Positions 7,784 through 17,131 of a stretch of DNA of 19,359 nt are shown in pieces; the stretch's first letter is position 1, and every line of letters begins with the position of its first letter. Both the position numbers and the translations under genes were made by a program. The notes below the pieces were generated by a model. That model saw only the letters and a list, made by a program, of their open reading frames with translations, was not told the origin of the DNA and searched no databases. The stretch comes from Gracilaria caudata (taxonomy: Eukaryota > Rhodophyta > Florideophyceae > Gracilariales > Gracilariaceae), in the NCBI GenBank assembly GCA_030374735.1, contig JASCIV010000458.1, positions 1 to 19,359 on the forward strand, written 5' to 3'.

Positions 7784-10700
7784 CTATGATATTGGCACTT
7801 GAGTTATGTTTGCACTCGGAATAGAGAACGCAGAAGGGTCAATAGTAACGCTCTTAGTCGTGTTGTAGGTTTTGTAGATACCTACCAATCGATCTGCTAG
7901 CTCAAACATGTTGTTCCGTAAAGAAATTATGATGAACTGAGCGTTCTTCGTACGATCTTTCACGTAGTTTGCCACAATACTGACATTCTTGTAATCCAAA
8001 GCGGCGTCAATCTCGTCAAGAAAATATAATGGTGTCGGTTTGTAGTGATGTAAGGCAAAGACAAGAGCAAGTGAGCTTAATGTCTTTTCCCCGCCGCTGA
8101 GATTGGATATGTTTTTCCAACTCTTCTTTGGCGGTCTCACGGAGAATACAATTCCTTCCGAAAACGGATCAAGTGAGTCAACAAGTTCTAATTCGGCATC
8201 CCCACCGAGAGTGATCATCTGATATAGTTCCTTAAGCTTTAATGTGATCACTCCGAAACCAGTCATGAAGCCATCGAGTCTAGCTCGTCTCAATCTGTCG
8301 CACTCGCGCTTTGTTTCATCTCTCTCTGATGTGAGTTCATCCAATTGCTTCACCTGATTCTTGTATTCCGTGTCCTTGGCTTTGTACTCGGTTATAGCTT
8401 CGACATTAGGGTTCATATTGGCCAGTTCACCATCAATAACACCGATTTCTGTCATGAGCTGATTCTTTTCTCTGGAAGACATCTGAAACTCTTCATCCAA
8501 ATCACTCTCAGTGTCATGAGCGGTGTCCTCACTTGAAGAGTTATTGAGGTCCATGGATTCCTCTTCCCCTACAGCGTTCTCAGTTTGGCTGTTTTCTGTT
8601 GGAATATCAATAGACATCATCGATAGTCGCTGCATTTTCTTCGTCAGTTCCTTATGCTTCTTGTGCAAAGAGCCCAGTTCATGTTCATCTCGAAGGACCA
8701 ATCTATGCAACTCCCCTGCGGCTTCGACGAGTGAAATTTCCTTTCTCCGGAGTTTCTTCAAACTCCCTTTCACTTCGTAGTAACCTTCCTGAGCTAGGCG
8801 CACTTTTTCAGCCCACTCTTCATATACAGCTTCGGACTCCTTATATTTTTGAAATACAAGCTCTGCTTCATCCGTCATGGAATCTTTCTCGCTACGCAGC
8901 TCTTCAATTTCAGATCTGACTCTGACAATCTCAGCTTCGGCACGTTTCACCGCTTCTGAGGCCGCGACAGACGCTTGCTCGGCAGTACCAGCCCTGGAGG
9001 CTGCTGTGGAAACGCTGCTTTGCAAGTCGGCCAGTTCCTTTCGGAGAGACTCAATTGCCTCCTTTGCGTTCTTCATCTGAACTCCCCCTGCTGCTACGAT
9101 TTGTTCTTGCAATTGGGTAATCTCATTTTCCAATCCATCGCACAACTCACGGGCCGCATGAAGCTCTTTCTCCTTTTTAGACACTGTCGCTTCTAGCAGT
9201 TTTCTCTTTTGAACATCAGAGTTTGAACTACTGCGGCTTGCTTTGTGCATGTCTTGCAAAGCACTTCGGAGAGAAGGAATAGTATTGTTTTTCATGTACG
9301 TCATTCTTTCGTCGAGAGATTTGACTTCAAGACCAGCTCTTGTGCAGTTCATTTCGAGCCGTTCTCCATCTGTAAATGCTTCCTGCTTGCGAGACATCAA
9401 AGCTCTTATCTCTTCGTCAGTTTCACGTATCTGCTCCTTGATAGATTCAAGGCTTTCTGTCATCTTTTTGAGCTCTTCCGGACTCAATTCATCCTCGACG
9501 CTACGTCCAGAACCGAGCCTATACCTTGAGGGGCCACGACCGCCTCCAGTCATTGCACCTGACGATTCAATCAACTCTCCTGCGAGGGTCACCACTCGAT
9601 TCAGCCGAGTTGGCTTGAAGGCCATTCTTCGAGCCTCTTCCAAGGATTTTGAGACGAGAGTGTTCCGCATGGCATAGTATAGCGCAGTATGGTGTCGTGG
9701 GTTTGGGATATGCAGCTTGTCGAACAGTCTCGGACCATCAGCCGTGCGGTCGGAGTTTTCCCAGGCTTCAATCGAGTTTCTAAGGTACTCAATCTTTTCT
9801 AGAATGACAAAAGTCGCACGGCCAAGATTTTCTCTTCTCAAGAACTGGATACATGCTTGCGATTGCTCCGCAGTATGAACCACAATGTTATCAAGACTAG
9901 CACCAGCAGCCGCTCCGACAGCCATGGAGAACTGTGGGTCAACAGAAGCAAGGTCTCCTAATCTTCCGACGACACCTTTCAGTTCTCCGCTCCTGGCCGC
10001 AGCAAAAATAGCGGTGTGCAATCTTGATCTTGTGCTTGAGAACTCCTTTGCTGCACGAGCTTCTTCTACTTTTCGGAGCATATTCGATGACTCTTGAGAA
10101 AGATCTCGGGAACGTTCTTGAAGCCGCACAATGTCATGATCAATGTTTCTGATATTGTTTTGGTTGGATTTCATTTCTTCACGCACGCATGCTAAGGCCT
10201 GTCTTCTCGAAGCATAATCTTCCTCCATGACACTCAAAGACTCTTCGCATTCCTCAAGTTTCCTCTTTGGCGCCTCCAGCTTGTCTACAAGGAGCTTAAG
10301 TTCATTCTGAGAGATCTGCAGCTCTTTTCGACATGCATTAACTGACTCGGAGAAGGGTAGCAGATCTGCCTGTTTGGCTTCGAGTCTCTCTCGAATTGGT
10401 TCAGTTTTGCTCTTCACCCGGTCTCGAATCTTCTCAACCTTGCTCTGCGCTTTCTTCAGAGCGTCCTCAACTTCTGGTATCTTTTCTTCCTCGTTTTCTT
10501 TTTCTTGAAGATAATGTTGCAGCCTCTCGGAGTGTTCTTCCTGACGTTTTCTTTCCAATCGCACGATGCCACGCTGCTTATTCTCATTCGCTTTTCCTGC
10601 CTTGATATCTTCACGAAGCTTGATGTCTTTGCGTTCGAATGCGCTGTACTTTTCTTTTGCTTCGTTCATGATTTTGACAGCTAAATCTGATTTCTTCTGA

Positions 10701-11752
10701 GTCTCGTTAAAGGTGTTCTCAAGGACCTTCAAGTTCTCCTCTTTTTCCTTCACGCTGGAACGGAATTCATCAACTTTTTCCCTCGCTTCCTCGTATTTGT
10801 CCTTGTTCTCTTTCAACGATGATCCGACATCATACCTATGAGCCTTAGATAATCTAAGCTTCTTCTGCAAAAGTTCTCTTTCTTTGTCCAGATAATTCTC
10901 TGCTTCGGTCTTTGCATCATCTAAAGCGTTCCTCTCTCGCTCTGCGGCTTTGACACGGTTCATTTTGTGAGCGCGCTCTTCATTGAGGGTTTCTACTCGA
11001 TTCGCGGTGGTCTCAATCTTTTCGATGAACTTATTGGAACCAATGATGTCTTCGAGATATTCAAGTAAACCATCCTCATGCGCAGTTTGTGCTTTCGGTT
11101 TCATCATTGCGATTTGTTCAACCTCACCTTGCAGTATCAGAAAGCGATTGTTATCGAGATCTACTCCCTTGGATTTCAGAAGCTCGACAACTTCGGACAT
11201 CTTCACTTCCCGGTCGTTAACGTAGTACTTGCTTGTATTGTTCCGAAACGCTCGTCGCGCCACCGCAAAGCTAGACCCATCAACTACTTTGAAGTCATCG
11301 TCGCCATCGCCCGTATCAATGATATCGTGAAAGAAAACGGTGACTGTTGCAGACTGGACATTAGGATACGCAGCAGAGTGATGGAGCAACTCTGAAAGCT
11401 TGGAATGTCTGAGCTGTTTAGCACGCCTTCCAAATACAAATAACATAGCATCAATGACGTTGCTCTTTCCGGATCCATTCGGGCCTACAATCGATGAAAA
11501 CAACTTGTGAAAGGGACCGACATCAACTACTCCACCATATGACTTAAAATTTTCCAACCGGAGCCGCTGGATTGCTAGGCGGGGTAGGTTTGCGTTTGTT
11601 TGCTGCATTTGACTGGAACTGTTTGGCGGAAGCTGGGAAAGCAGCATGGGCTCGGTATGTTCATTGACCGGCCCAGTATTACTTGCGTCTTCGTTGTCAC
11701 TTGGCCGTGTGAGTTCAACATCTTCAGCGTCATGGTGCAGTTCATTCGCCAT
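7784..11752 (-). CDS. SMC4: Condensin subunit SMC4
   Basis: 1322 aa, no intron visible. SMC4 pairs with SMC2 as the ATPase core of condensin and compacts mitotic chromosomes. The N-terminal head has Walker A GPNGSGKS (90-97) and a Q-loop region ILQGEVEQIAMMKPK (about 206-220). Long coiled coils flank a hinge at about 590-740 (VVGRLGDL, VGAAAGASLDNIV, TGGGRGP). The C-terminal head has the ABC signature LSGGE (1218-1222) and Walker B YFLDEIDAALD (Asp1246/Glu1247). The end ADRLVGIYKTYNTTKSVTI is diagnostic of SMC4 among SMC families. Length is normal for SMC4. An acidic Ser-rich patch at about 1046-1090 lies where SMC4 proteins are variable. The start at 11752 is the first ATG; a 30-codon upstream extension opens only at TTG. 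It is divergent from the FHA gene across a 1.5-kb region. Confidence 0.97.
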   Translation of the reverse strand: MANELHHDAEDVELTRPSDNEDASNTGPVNEHTEPMLLSQLPPNSSSQMQQTNANLPRLAIQRLRLENFKSYGGVVDVGPFHKLFSSIVGPNGSGKSNVIDAMLFVFGRRAKQLRHSKLSELLHHSAAYPNVQSATVTVFFHDIIDTGDGDDDFKVVDGSSFAVARRAFRNNTSKYYVNDREVKMSEVVELLKSKGVDLDNNRFLILQGEVEQIAMMKPKAQTAHEDGLLEYLEDIIGSNKFIEKIETTANRVETLNEERAHKMNRVKAAERERNALDDAKTEAENYLDKERELLQKKLRLSKAHRYDVGSSLKENKDKYEEAREKVDEFRSSVKEKEENLKVLENTFNETQKKSDLAVKIMNEAKEKYSAFERKDIKLREDIKAGKANENKQRGIVRLERKRQEEHSERLQHYLQEKENEEEKIPEVEDALKKAQSKVEKIRDRVKSKTEPIRERLEAKQADLLPFSESVNACRKELQISQNELKLLVDKLEAPKRKLEECEESLSVMEEDYASRRQALACVREEMKSNQNNIRNIDHDIVRLQERSRDLSQESSNMLRKVEEARAAKEFSSTRSRLHTAIFAAARSGELKGVVGRLGDLASVDPQFSMAVGAAAGASLDNIVVHTAEQSQACIQFLRRENLGRATFVILEKIEYLRNSIEAWENSDRTADGPRLFDKLHIPNPRHHTALYYAMRNTLVSKSLEEARRMAFKPTRLNRVVTLAGELIESSGAMTGGGRGPSRYRLGSGRSVEDELSPEELKKMTESLESIKEQIRETDEEIRALMSRKQEAFTDGERLEMNCTRAGLEVKSLDERMTYMKNNTIPSLRSALQDMHKASRSSSNSDVQKRKLLEATVSKKEKELHAARELCDGLENEITQLQEQIVAAGGVQMKNAKEAIESLRKELADLQSSVSTAASRAGTAEQASVAASEAVKRAEAEIVRVRSEIEELRSEKDSMTDEAELVFQKYKESEAVYEEWAEKVRLAQEGYYEVKGSLKKLRRKEISLVEAAGELHRLVLRDEHELGSLHKKHKELTKKMQRLSMMSIDIPTENSQTENAVGEEESMDLNNSSSEDTAHDTESDLDEEFQMSSREKNQLMTEIGVIDGELANMNPNVEAITEYKAKDTEYKNQVKQLDELTSERDETKRECDRLRRARLDGFMTGFGVITLKLKELYQMITLGGDAELELVDSLDPFSEGIVFSVRPPKKSWKNISNLSGGEKTLSSLALVFALHHYKPTPLYFLDEIDAALDYKNVSIVANYVKDRTKNAQFIIISLRNNMFELADRLVGIYKTYNTTKSVTIDPSAFSIPSANITQVPIS

Positions 11753-11955
11753 TTCTACGTAGAGGCAGCCGGTCCTGAGCTCACGAACTGTCTTGGGACC
11801 GGTAGCAACGGGATGAAGTCCTTTTGGCGAATGGGGAAGCAATGCTGCTGTAGTAGCAACGGAAGGCTCTCACTGCGAGCGAAGCCGTGAGGTCAAAACA
11901 ACACTGCACAAGTTGTCGCACTTGTGTAGCTAAGTTCGAATTTTGAATTTAAAAA

Positions 11956-11989
11956 TGACGTCGCGCCATTATGACTCATAATTTATGAG
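11956..11989. promoter_or_regulatory. bZIP/CRE-type element cluster upstream of SMC4
   Basis: TGACGTCGCGCC at 11956-11967 combines a CRE half with a GCGC core reminiscent of E2F sites. A perfect AP-1/Gcn4-type ATGACTCAT follows at 11971-11979, and overlaps an inverted repeat at 11975-11989. It lies about 205-240 bp upstream of the SMC4 ATG. Binding is inferred from consensus only. Confidence 0.3.
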
Positions 11990-12257
11990 GCTGTGCAAAA
12001 AGGTTCCTCCACATGTTTCATTTCCATGTTTCAGATGCAGAACTTTCTTCTCACGGTTTCCAATACGCGCCTGGGTCGCAAATTGCTCCAGATGAAGCAG
12101 GAACTCGTACGGAACAAAAATCCTTTGATCTTCAAGCAAAGGGAGAACCAGACGGAAGAACAAAACTTACATGTGAATAAACTCAATTTTTAACTGTACA
12201 TGTGCGTACAATTAATTCGCCTCAAGTGCAGACAAGTAAAAACCCGGCTCACGAGAT

Positions 12258-12274
12258 GAAGGTCATTGACCTTC
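12258..12274. repeat. 17-bp palindrome GAAGGTCA-T-TGACCTTC
   Basis: Two 8-bp arms are perfectly inverted around one base. It may bind a dimeric transcription factor, or it may be chance. Confidence 0.35.
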
Positions 12275-12448
12275 TTGCGACGGGATTTCTATCTTGGAAA
12301 AAACAAAGTGAAGAAATGGGCATATTTCGACGTGTTTGCCATTTGCGCCGCGCAACCGACAAGCAAACTGTGTTGTACTCTTTTGGATGCTTTAAGTTTA
12401 AGCTTACTATTCTGCTTTGAAAGAAAACGGGACACTTTCGTAGCATGC

Positions 12449-12457
12449 ATGACTCAT
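12449..12457. promoter_or_regulatory. Second ATGACTCAT bZIP-type site
   Basis: A second exact copy of the 9-mer lies between SMC4 and the FHA gene, within GCATGCATGACTCATGC. It is about 790 bp from the FHA gene ATG and about 700 bp from that of SMC4. Confidence 0.3.
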
Positions 12458-13247
12458 GCACGGCTTTTTGGATGCTTTCCAAACTTAGAACTGCAATTAT
12501 TATATAATCTACTACACATACCGCATATGGAAGTTGCCGTTAGGCGGTGTCTAAAGTGAAGTCCAACAACAAGATTCCAATTATCTACAAATTACGAAAG
12601 AAATCGGGTTTCCACACCATGGAGCATATCACCATTCTGAAGTAAAGGCATGATCTCTGAGCATAAATAGTGCCATTCATGGCATGAATAACAGGTGGCA
12701 AGGAAGATGAATGAATTCATCTCATAAGGGATTGACGACCTGATTCAAGTCTGCTTCAAAACTAGAATATCCTGTACCGAGTTCATGTACCCTTGTAAGC
12801 AGAAAAGGAGGCTGCTTCCGAACTTTAGTGAGAAGTGGGGCAATTTGCCGGAATCCAAAATCGATATTTTGGCTTTCTTCTGAAGTGATTGTTCACCTTC
12901 CCGGTAAAGCCGATTTGCTTTCATTTCGCGATAAAATGTGCGCCGCAAACTTGGCGTTGTCGCCGTCCTTCACAACAGTTCGCAGTCAGTGGCAAGTAAG
13001 GCATTCGCTCACACCCCCCCGCAACAGGTCCATCTGGTTGCCAAATAAATCAACACAAATCCTTGTGGAGACATCTTGAATTGAATGTGTATGCACGCTA
13101 GGAAGGCTCCCATCGCTTCCACCCGCAAACGCGAATGAGCCAGACTCGCACCTTGTGCCTGTTTCCGGAAGGTAGACCCAAAATCTATTAGCAAGTTTTT
13201 CACGCTCCACACGAAAACACTGGGTTCGCGCTCTTTGGACAGGAAGA

Positions 13248-15740
13248 ATGAATGCGCGTGGAGGTCGTAAGCGAGCAAATGCCAGTCCAAGCTCCTCAGA
13301 GTACTCAGATTCGCGCTACTCAGTAGAAACTACCGAAGAACAGCAGAATGGAAACGAGGAAAATAACTACCATCAAGGCGGCGAGCCCTCAAGAGATGAT
13401 CGAAGCCATGACGGCTACGAGGAATGGAGTGACGACAACTATTCAGATGTACCGCCCGATGTAGAAACCCCAGCGACAATAGGGAAAGGCGGAAAGGGCG
13501 AAGCTCACACTGAAATGGAACGTAGGGAAGAAAATGATGCTACTGTGAGCGAGTCTGAAGACGAAGCGGATCAAAATGATCAAGATCGTCTTCAGACTGA
13601 AGAAGAAGATGGTGGCGTATACGAGCGGGAAAGTACCGGTACTGGCACTTACTACGATTACCAAGGGTATGGGGAGAACGAGACAGAGAACGAAACAGAA
13701 GAGGAGAAGACGCCTGTCCAGAGGCCCAGCGAATTAGAAACGAACCCAATCCTCCAGAAAGCCAAGACACTTATGGAATCACATGGCGTTGATATGGGTT
13801 CAATTGGGTATGCTCGTCTCTCAGGGAGTGGGAAGGGCGCGGTAGATTATATTGTTCGAAAGCAAGTGGTTAGCATTGGCCGACTGGGCTTTGGAGCTGA
13901 TTGTCAAATTAAGTCGGAAGGTCGAGTTGTTTCTCGACTACATGCCAAGCTCTGGTGGGATGACGTAAGACGGTGTTGGAAGATTGACTGTCTATCACGT
14001 ATTCCAATTCTTGTTAATGGTTCTCCTTTGTATTCATCGTCACCGTCCATGCCTCTGAAGAGAAGGAGCCTCCTTGTTTTTGGGGATTCCACATTGCACT
14101 TTTTACTGCCAGTTGATACGACGTTTTGTATTAACAACATTGAGTTGCTCGAGAAGCGAATTATTGCTGCTCGTACCATTGTGGACCATTCAAAGACCGT
14201 TCGTCAATCCGCCGGTAAGAGGAGATATCGAGGTAGCGGAAGAGGGAGACGAGGAGGTCGTGGACGACGATCATGGGGTGGACGAGGATCAACAACGGCG
14301 GAGGTGAAAAGTGGGAGAACAACGCTGAAGAATAAGTATAGTAGTGCTTCAGCGGAGAAATTCAATGTGCGTCGCAGGGCCACCTTGGCAGAAGCCACTC
14401 AGGAGGATGAAACAGAGTCCGAAAGTGAAGAAGAGGAGTCGTCCTTCGAAATACTTAAAGAACCGCAGTATAATCCCAAGTTCTTCCCTCCTCCGCCAAA
14501 GAAGCGAAAGCATACGGGAGGAAAGACGGAAGGACAGTCCAAAAAGAAACGCCGGAGAAAGGGTCGTAATGCCGAAGAGTCTGTTGATGAGTATGATTCC
14601 TCTGACGAGTGGAGTAAGAAGGAGAAAGGCGACTTTGCCAGAGCTCTATTTGCGCTTGGAGTTGTTCCAATCTACGACGCAAATGGTGCAATAACTAAAT
14701 TCGATTGGGGTCGTTTCCGTCGCATCGCTCCTCTTAAACAAAGAGATGACAGTTCGATTACGGAACACTACCGCCGTTTCATGATTGATGCTCACGGGTT
14801 GTTGGATTATGAAGAACAAGAAAAGAAGAGAAAGGGGCCACGGACAAAACACAGGAAGGGATGCGTCTGCATTGTGTGTGTGAACACGGCTAAATCCCGG
14901 CAGAAGAAGCGCGAGAGTGGTATATACGGACCTAGTGACGATGAAGATGACGAGAAGAAGGTACCGAAGGAAAACAAGCTACTTGGTTTAGTTACTGCTC
15001 AGAAACTAAGAGTTCGAATGGGCATTCACGAAGCAGCGAAGCAGATGGACGGCGAAGCCGGGCAAGCAGTTTTGGCGCGGTTGAATAACGTGAGTGATGA
15101 GCGAGTGAAGGAAATGCCCAAATGGTGGCGCCAAGGATTCCACGATGAAGCTCTGATGAAGGGCGTATCTTTTCACGGAGTGAATCAGTGGAACGAGATA
15201 TGGCAAGACCCTGAACTGGAGGCGTTTGAAGATATGCGTGAAATGATTCGCAATAATGATGAACCTTCGTATCGTGTCACGCCAACAGGTCCCGCCGTTA
15301 TGAAGCGTGTGAGGGATCTGGCGAATATGGTGGCTTCAGAAGAGAAAAAAATTGTCAAGCGACGCAAAGCAATGAGGAAGAACGAGAGAAGAAGGGAGAA
15401 GCGGAACACGGTGCAGAAACCAGTTGAGGAAGGCATCAATTACGGAATTCTCAGTTCAATGGATGAGAGTGAGCTATCTGGGCAGCAAGTGGAGACTGAA
15501 TGGGAAGAAGAAGTGATAGAAGAGGTTGAGGAAGACAATGGTGAGGAGATGGAACTAGAATTGATAGATGAAGCCGAGTACGAACGGCAATGCGAACGAT
15601 TGCGACTTGAGGAGGAGGAGAAAGCTCGTCAACAGGCCACGAGGGCAGGGGATTCTACAGAAGAGGAGGAAGAACGAAAAGATACACCTAGAGAGGTTGC
15701 AACCGCATATGCTACGGAGACGGAGAGTGGAAGTGATTAA
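13248..15740 (+). CDS. FHA-domain nuclear protein with CHD6-9-like SANT modules
   Basis: 830 aa, no intron. The first 165 residues are acidic and Ser-rich. An FHA domain at about 198-290 has the canonical phosphothreonine-binding residues: Gly211-Arg212, Ser229/His232 (VVSRLHAKL) and Asn257-Gly258. An Arg/Gly-rich patch spans 325-350, and basic NLS-like runs lie near 415-440. Residues 452-516 (EWSKKEKGDFARAL, ALGVVP, FDWGRFRRIA, YRRFM) resemble the SANT-like module of CHD6-9/Kismet remodellers. Residues 624-656 (PKWWRQGFHDEALMKGV, FHGVNQW, DPEL) resemble the next module in the same proteins. A cysteine cluster at 535-544 (His535, Cys539, Cys541, Cys544) lies between them. No chromodomain or Snf2 ATPase is present in the frame or beside the gene. 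The C-terminus is charged and probably coiled-coil. I infer a chromatin or transcription role with phosphopeptide recognition; the exact family is not known to me. The ATG at 13248 precedes all domains. Confidence 0.9.
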   Translation: MNARGGRKRANASPSSSEYSDSRYSVETTEEQQNGNEENNYHQGGEPSRDDRSHDGYEEWSDDNYSDVPPDVETPATIGKGGKGEAHTEMERREENDATVSESEDEADQNDQDRLQTEEEDGGVYERESTGTGTYYDYQGYGENETENETEEEKTPVQRPSELETNPILQKAKTLMESHGVDMGSIGYARLSGSGKGAVDYIVRKQVVSIGRLGFGADCQIKSEGRVVSRLHAKLWWDDVRRCWKIDCLSRIPILVNGSPLYSSSPSMPLKRRSLLVFGDSTLHFLLPVDTTFCINNIELLEKRIIAARTIVDHSKTVRQSAGKRRYRGSGRGRRGGRGRRSWGGRGSTTAEVKSGRTTLKNKYSSASAEKFNVRRRATLAEATQEDETESESEEEESSFEILKEPQYNPKFFPPPPKKRKHTGGKTEGQSKKKRRRKGRNAEESVDEYDSSDEWSKKEKGDFARALFALGVVPIYDANGAITKFDWGRFRRIAPLKQRDDSSITEHYRRFMIDAHGLLDYEEQEKKRKGPRTKHRKGCVCIVCVNTAKSRQKKRESGIYGPSDDEDDEKKVPKENKLLGLVTAQKLRVRMGIHEAAKQMDGEAGQAVLARLNNVSDERVKEMPKWWRQGFHDEALMKGVSFHGVNQWNEIWQDPELEAFEDMREMIRNNDEPSYRVTPTGPAVMKRVRDLANMVASEEKKIVKRRKAMRKNERRREKRNTVQKPVEEGINYGILSSMDESELSGQQVETEWEEEVIEEVEEDNGEEMELELIDEAEYERQCERLRLEEEEKARQQATRAGDSTEEEEERKDTPREVATAYATETESGSD

Positions 15741-15789
15741 CCTCGTGGTGATACAAGTGTAAACGAAACTGTTATAAAAGTTGTTGCTA

Positions 15790-16836
15790 TCATAGTAGTC
15801 CTAGCTCGCTCAACAGTTGTGCCATACGTTGCTCTACTTCCGGGGTGGCATCGACAAGCGGAAGTCTGCAACCTCCCACGTTCCATCCTAATAGACGGAG
15901 AGCAGTCTTTGTTGGTATTGGGTTGGTCATACAGAACAGATCTGAGAACAAGTTTGCATATCGCATGTGAATCTCGGTGGCTTTTGAGACATCGCCTTCA
16001 ATGTATGATTTGACCAGTTGTTGTAACTGCGGACCGACAAAGTGGCTCGCAACACTCACGACACCGGATGCGCCCATGGTGAGAAACGGTAACGTGAGCG
16101 AATCATCACCCGAATAAATATGAAAATCTGAGGAAGTAGTAGCTCGCACCGTTTGTAGTTCTTCCATATTGGCGGTAGCTTGTTTGACAGCGATGATGTT
16201 GTTGATTTGAGACAGTCTTGAAATGGTTTGAGGAAGCATATTTACTCCGGTTCGCGAGGGAATGTTGTACAACATGACAGGAAGATCCGGTTCTGCTTTT
16301 GCAATTTGCGCAAAATGCTGATACATTCCCTCTTGCGGTGGCTTGTTATAGTAAGGAACAACTTGTAAAGTAGCATCTAATCCAAGCTTACTTGCGCGAC
16401 GCGTAGCTTCAATGGCCTCTGCTGTAGAATTTGATCCCGCGCCAGCGATCAACTTGGTACGATCTCCAACGGCATTACGAATGACAGTGAATAGTTCGTA
16501 TTGTTCTGACCACGTTAAGGTGGGAGATTCGCCGGTAGTACCGGCAATGAGGAGCGCATCGGAACCAAACGAAACGAGATGTGACGCAAGTTGTTCAGCG
16601 GTGTTGTAATCGATTTCGGATGAGTTTCGTTTAAACGGAGTGACCATGGCGGTGATGACACGTCCGAAGTAAGGGTGCAATTTGGCATCGGTGGGGGCGG
16701 TTGAGGGCGTTGACAGCGGCGTGTCTGCGGGCGTTGACGAGGTGCGCGCGGCAACCATACGCGGAGAGCGCGCGAGTTGGCTCGGTCGGGAGGGAGAGAA
16801 GATTGGAATGGGAGATGTAAAGGCTAGGAACGACAT
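15790..16836 (-). CDS. dapA: 4-hydroxy-tetrahydrodipicolinate synthase, plastid-targeted
   Basis: 348 aa. It condenses pyruvate with aspartate semialdehyde, the first committed step of the diaminopimelate route to lysine (EC 4.3.3.7). A TIM barrel of normal length begins near residue 57 (YFGRVITAMVTPF). It carries GTTGES (Thr100/Thr101), YNIPSRT (Tyr190, Arg195) and the Schiff-base lysine Lys218 (AVKQAT), plus SGDDSLTLP and TNPIP. All catalytic residues are present. Residues 1-55 are rich in Ser, Pro, Thr and Ala with few acids and a Phe near the start (MSFLAF), which suits a red-algal-type transit peptide. The start at 16836 is the first ATG; the frame opens 56 codons earlier only at TTG, and a TATA-like element there would place initiation downstream of it. 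The sequence looks cyanobacterial, so endosymbiotic transfer is likely. It is convergent with the FHA gene, 49 bp between stops. Confidence 0.95.
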   Translation of the reverse strand: MSFLAFTSPIPIFSPSRPSQLARSPRMVAARTSSTPADTPLSTPSTAPTDAKLHPYFGRVITAMVTPFKRNSSEIDYNTAEQLASHLVSFGSDALLIAGTTGESPTLTWSEQYELFTVIRNAVGDRTKLIAGAGSNSTAEAIEATRRASKLGLDATLQVVPYYNKPPQEGMYQHFAQIAKAEPDLPVMLYNIPSRTGVNMLPQTISRLSQINNIIAVKQATANMEELQTVRATTSSDFHIYSGDDSLTLPFLTMGASGVVSVASHFVGPQLQQLVKSYIEGDVSKATEIHMRYANLFSDLFCMTNPIPTKTALRLLGWNVGGCRLPLVDATPEVEQRMAQLLSELGLL

Positions 16837-17022
16837 GTTGAAGGGTGTGTTTGTTGACGGTGAGTTTGATACGCAACACACGGGGGGTCGGCGCGGTGGA
16901 CGGCGGATGATCGGAACGTTGAAGATCAAGTGCGGCGCTGTGTGAGAAATTGAGACTTCGCATTGGTTGTGGCAGCGATTTTTGTGCGAGATATTCGGCT
17001 TCAAAGGAAAAAAATTGTTATT

Positions 17023-17032
17023 GCTTTTTATG
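17023..17032 (-). promoter_or_regulatory. TATA-like element upstream of dapA
   Basis: CATAAAAAGC on the minus strand lies about 195 bp upstream of the dapA ATG. Initiation 30 bp downstream would give a 5' UTR of about 165 nt. The match is imperfect. Confidence 0.25.
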
Positions 17033-17131
17033 TGTATTGAAGTTGGAAGTGAGTACGGTATGATAGTTGTTGATCAGCAAGTTAAACGTAGGCAATTTAA
17101 CGCAGTTACAGAGAAGAACGTTTGTTAGCAT

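Larger units (their letters stand above)
11753..13247. other. Divergent intergenic region, SMC4 / FHA gene
   Basis: This 1.5 kb must hold the promoters of both flanking genes. No frame in it resembles a known protein. It contains two ATGACTCAT sites, a TGACGTCGCGCC element, an inverted repeat at 11975-11989 (arms CTCATAA/TTATGAG), a 17-bp palindrome at 12258-12274, a hairpin TGCCAT-TC-ATGGCA near 12671-12684, and a TATA-like CATAAATAG at 12662-12670. No strong TATA box lies near either ATG. Confidence 0.5.

Noticed and set aside
12828..13210. Overlapping frames on both strands just upstream of the FHA gene
   Set aside because: Neither shows a domain, and the region is the likely promoter and 5' UTR of the FHA gene.
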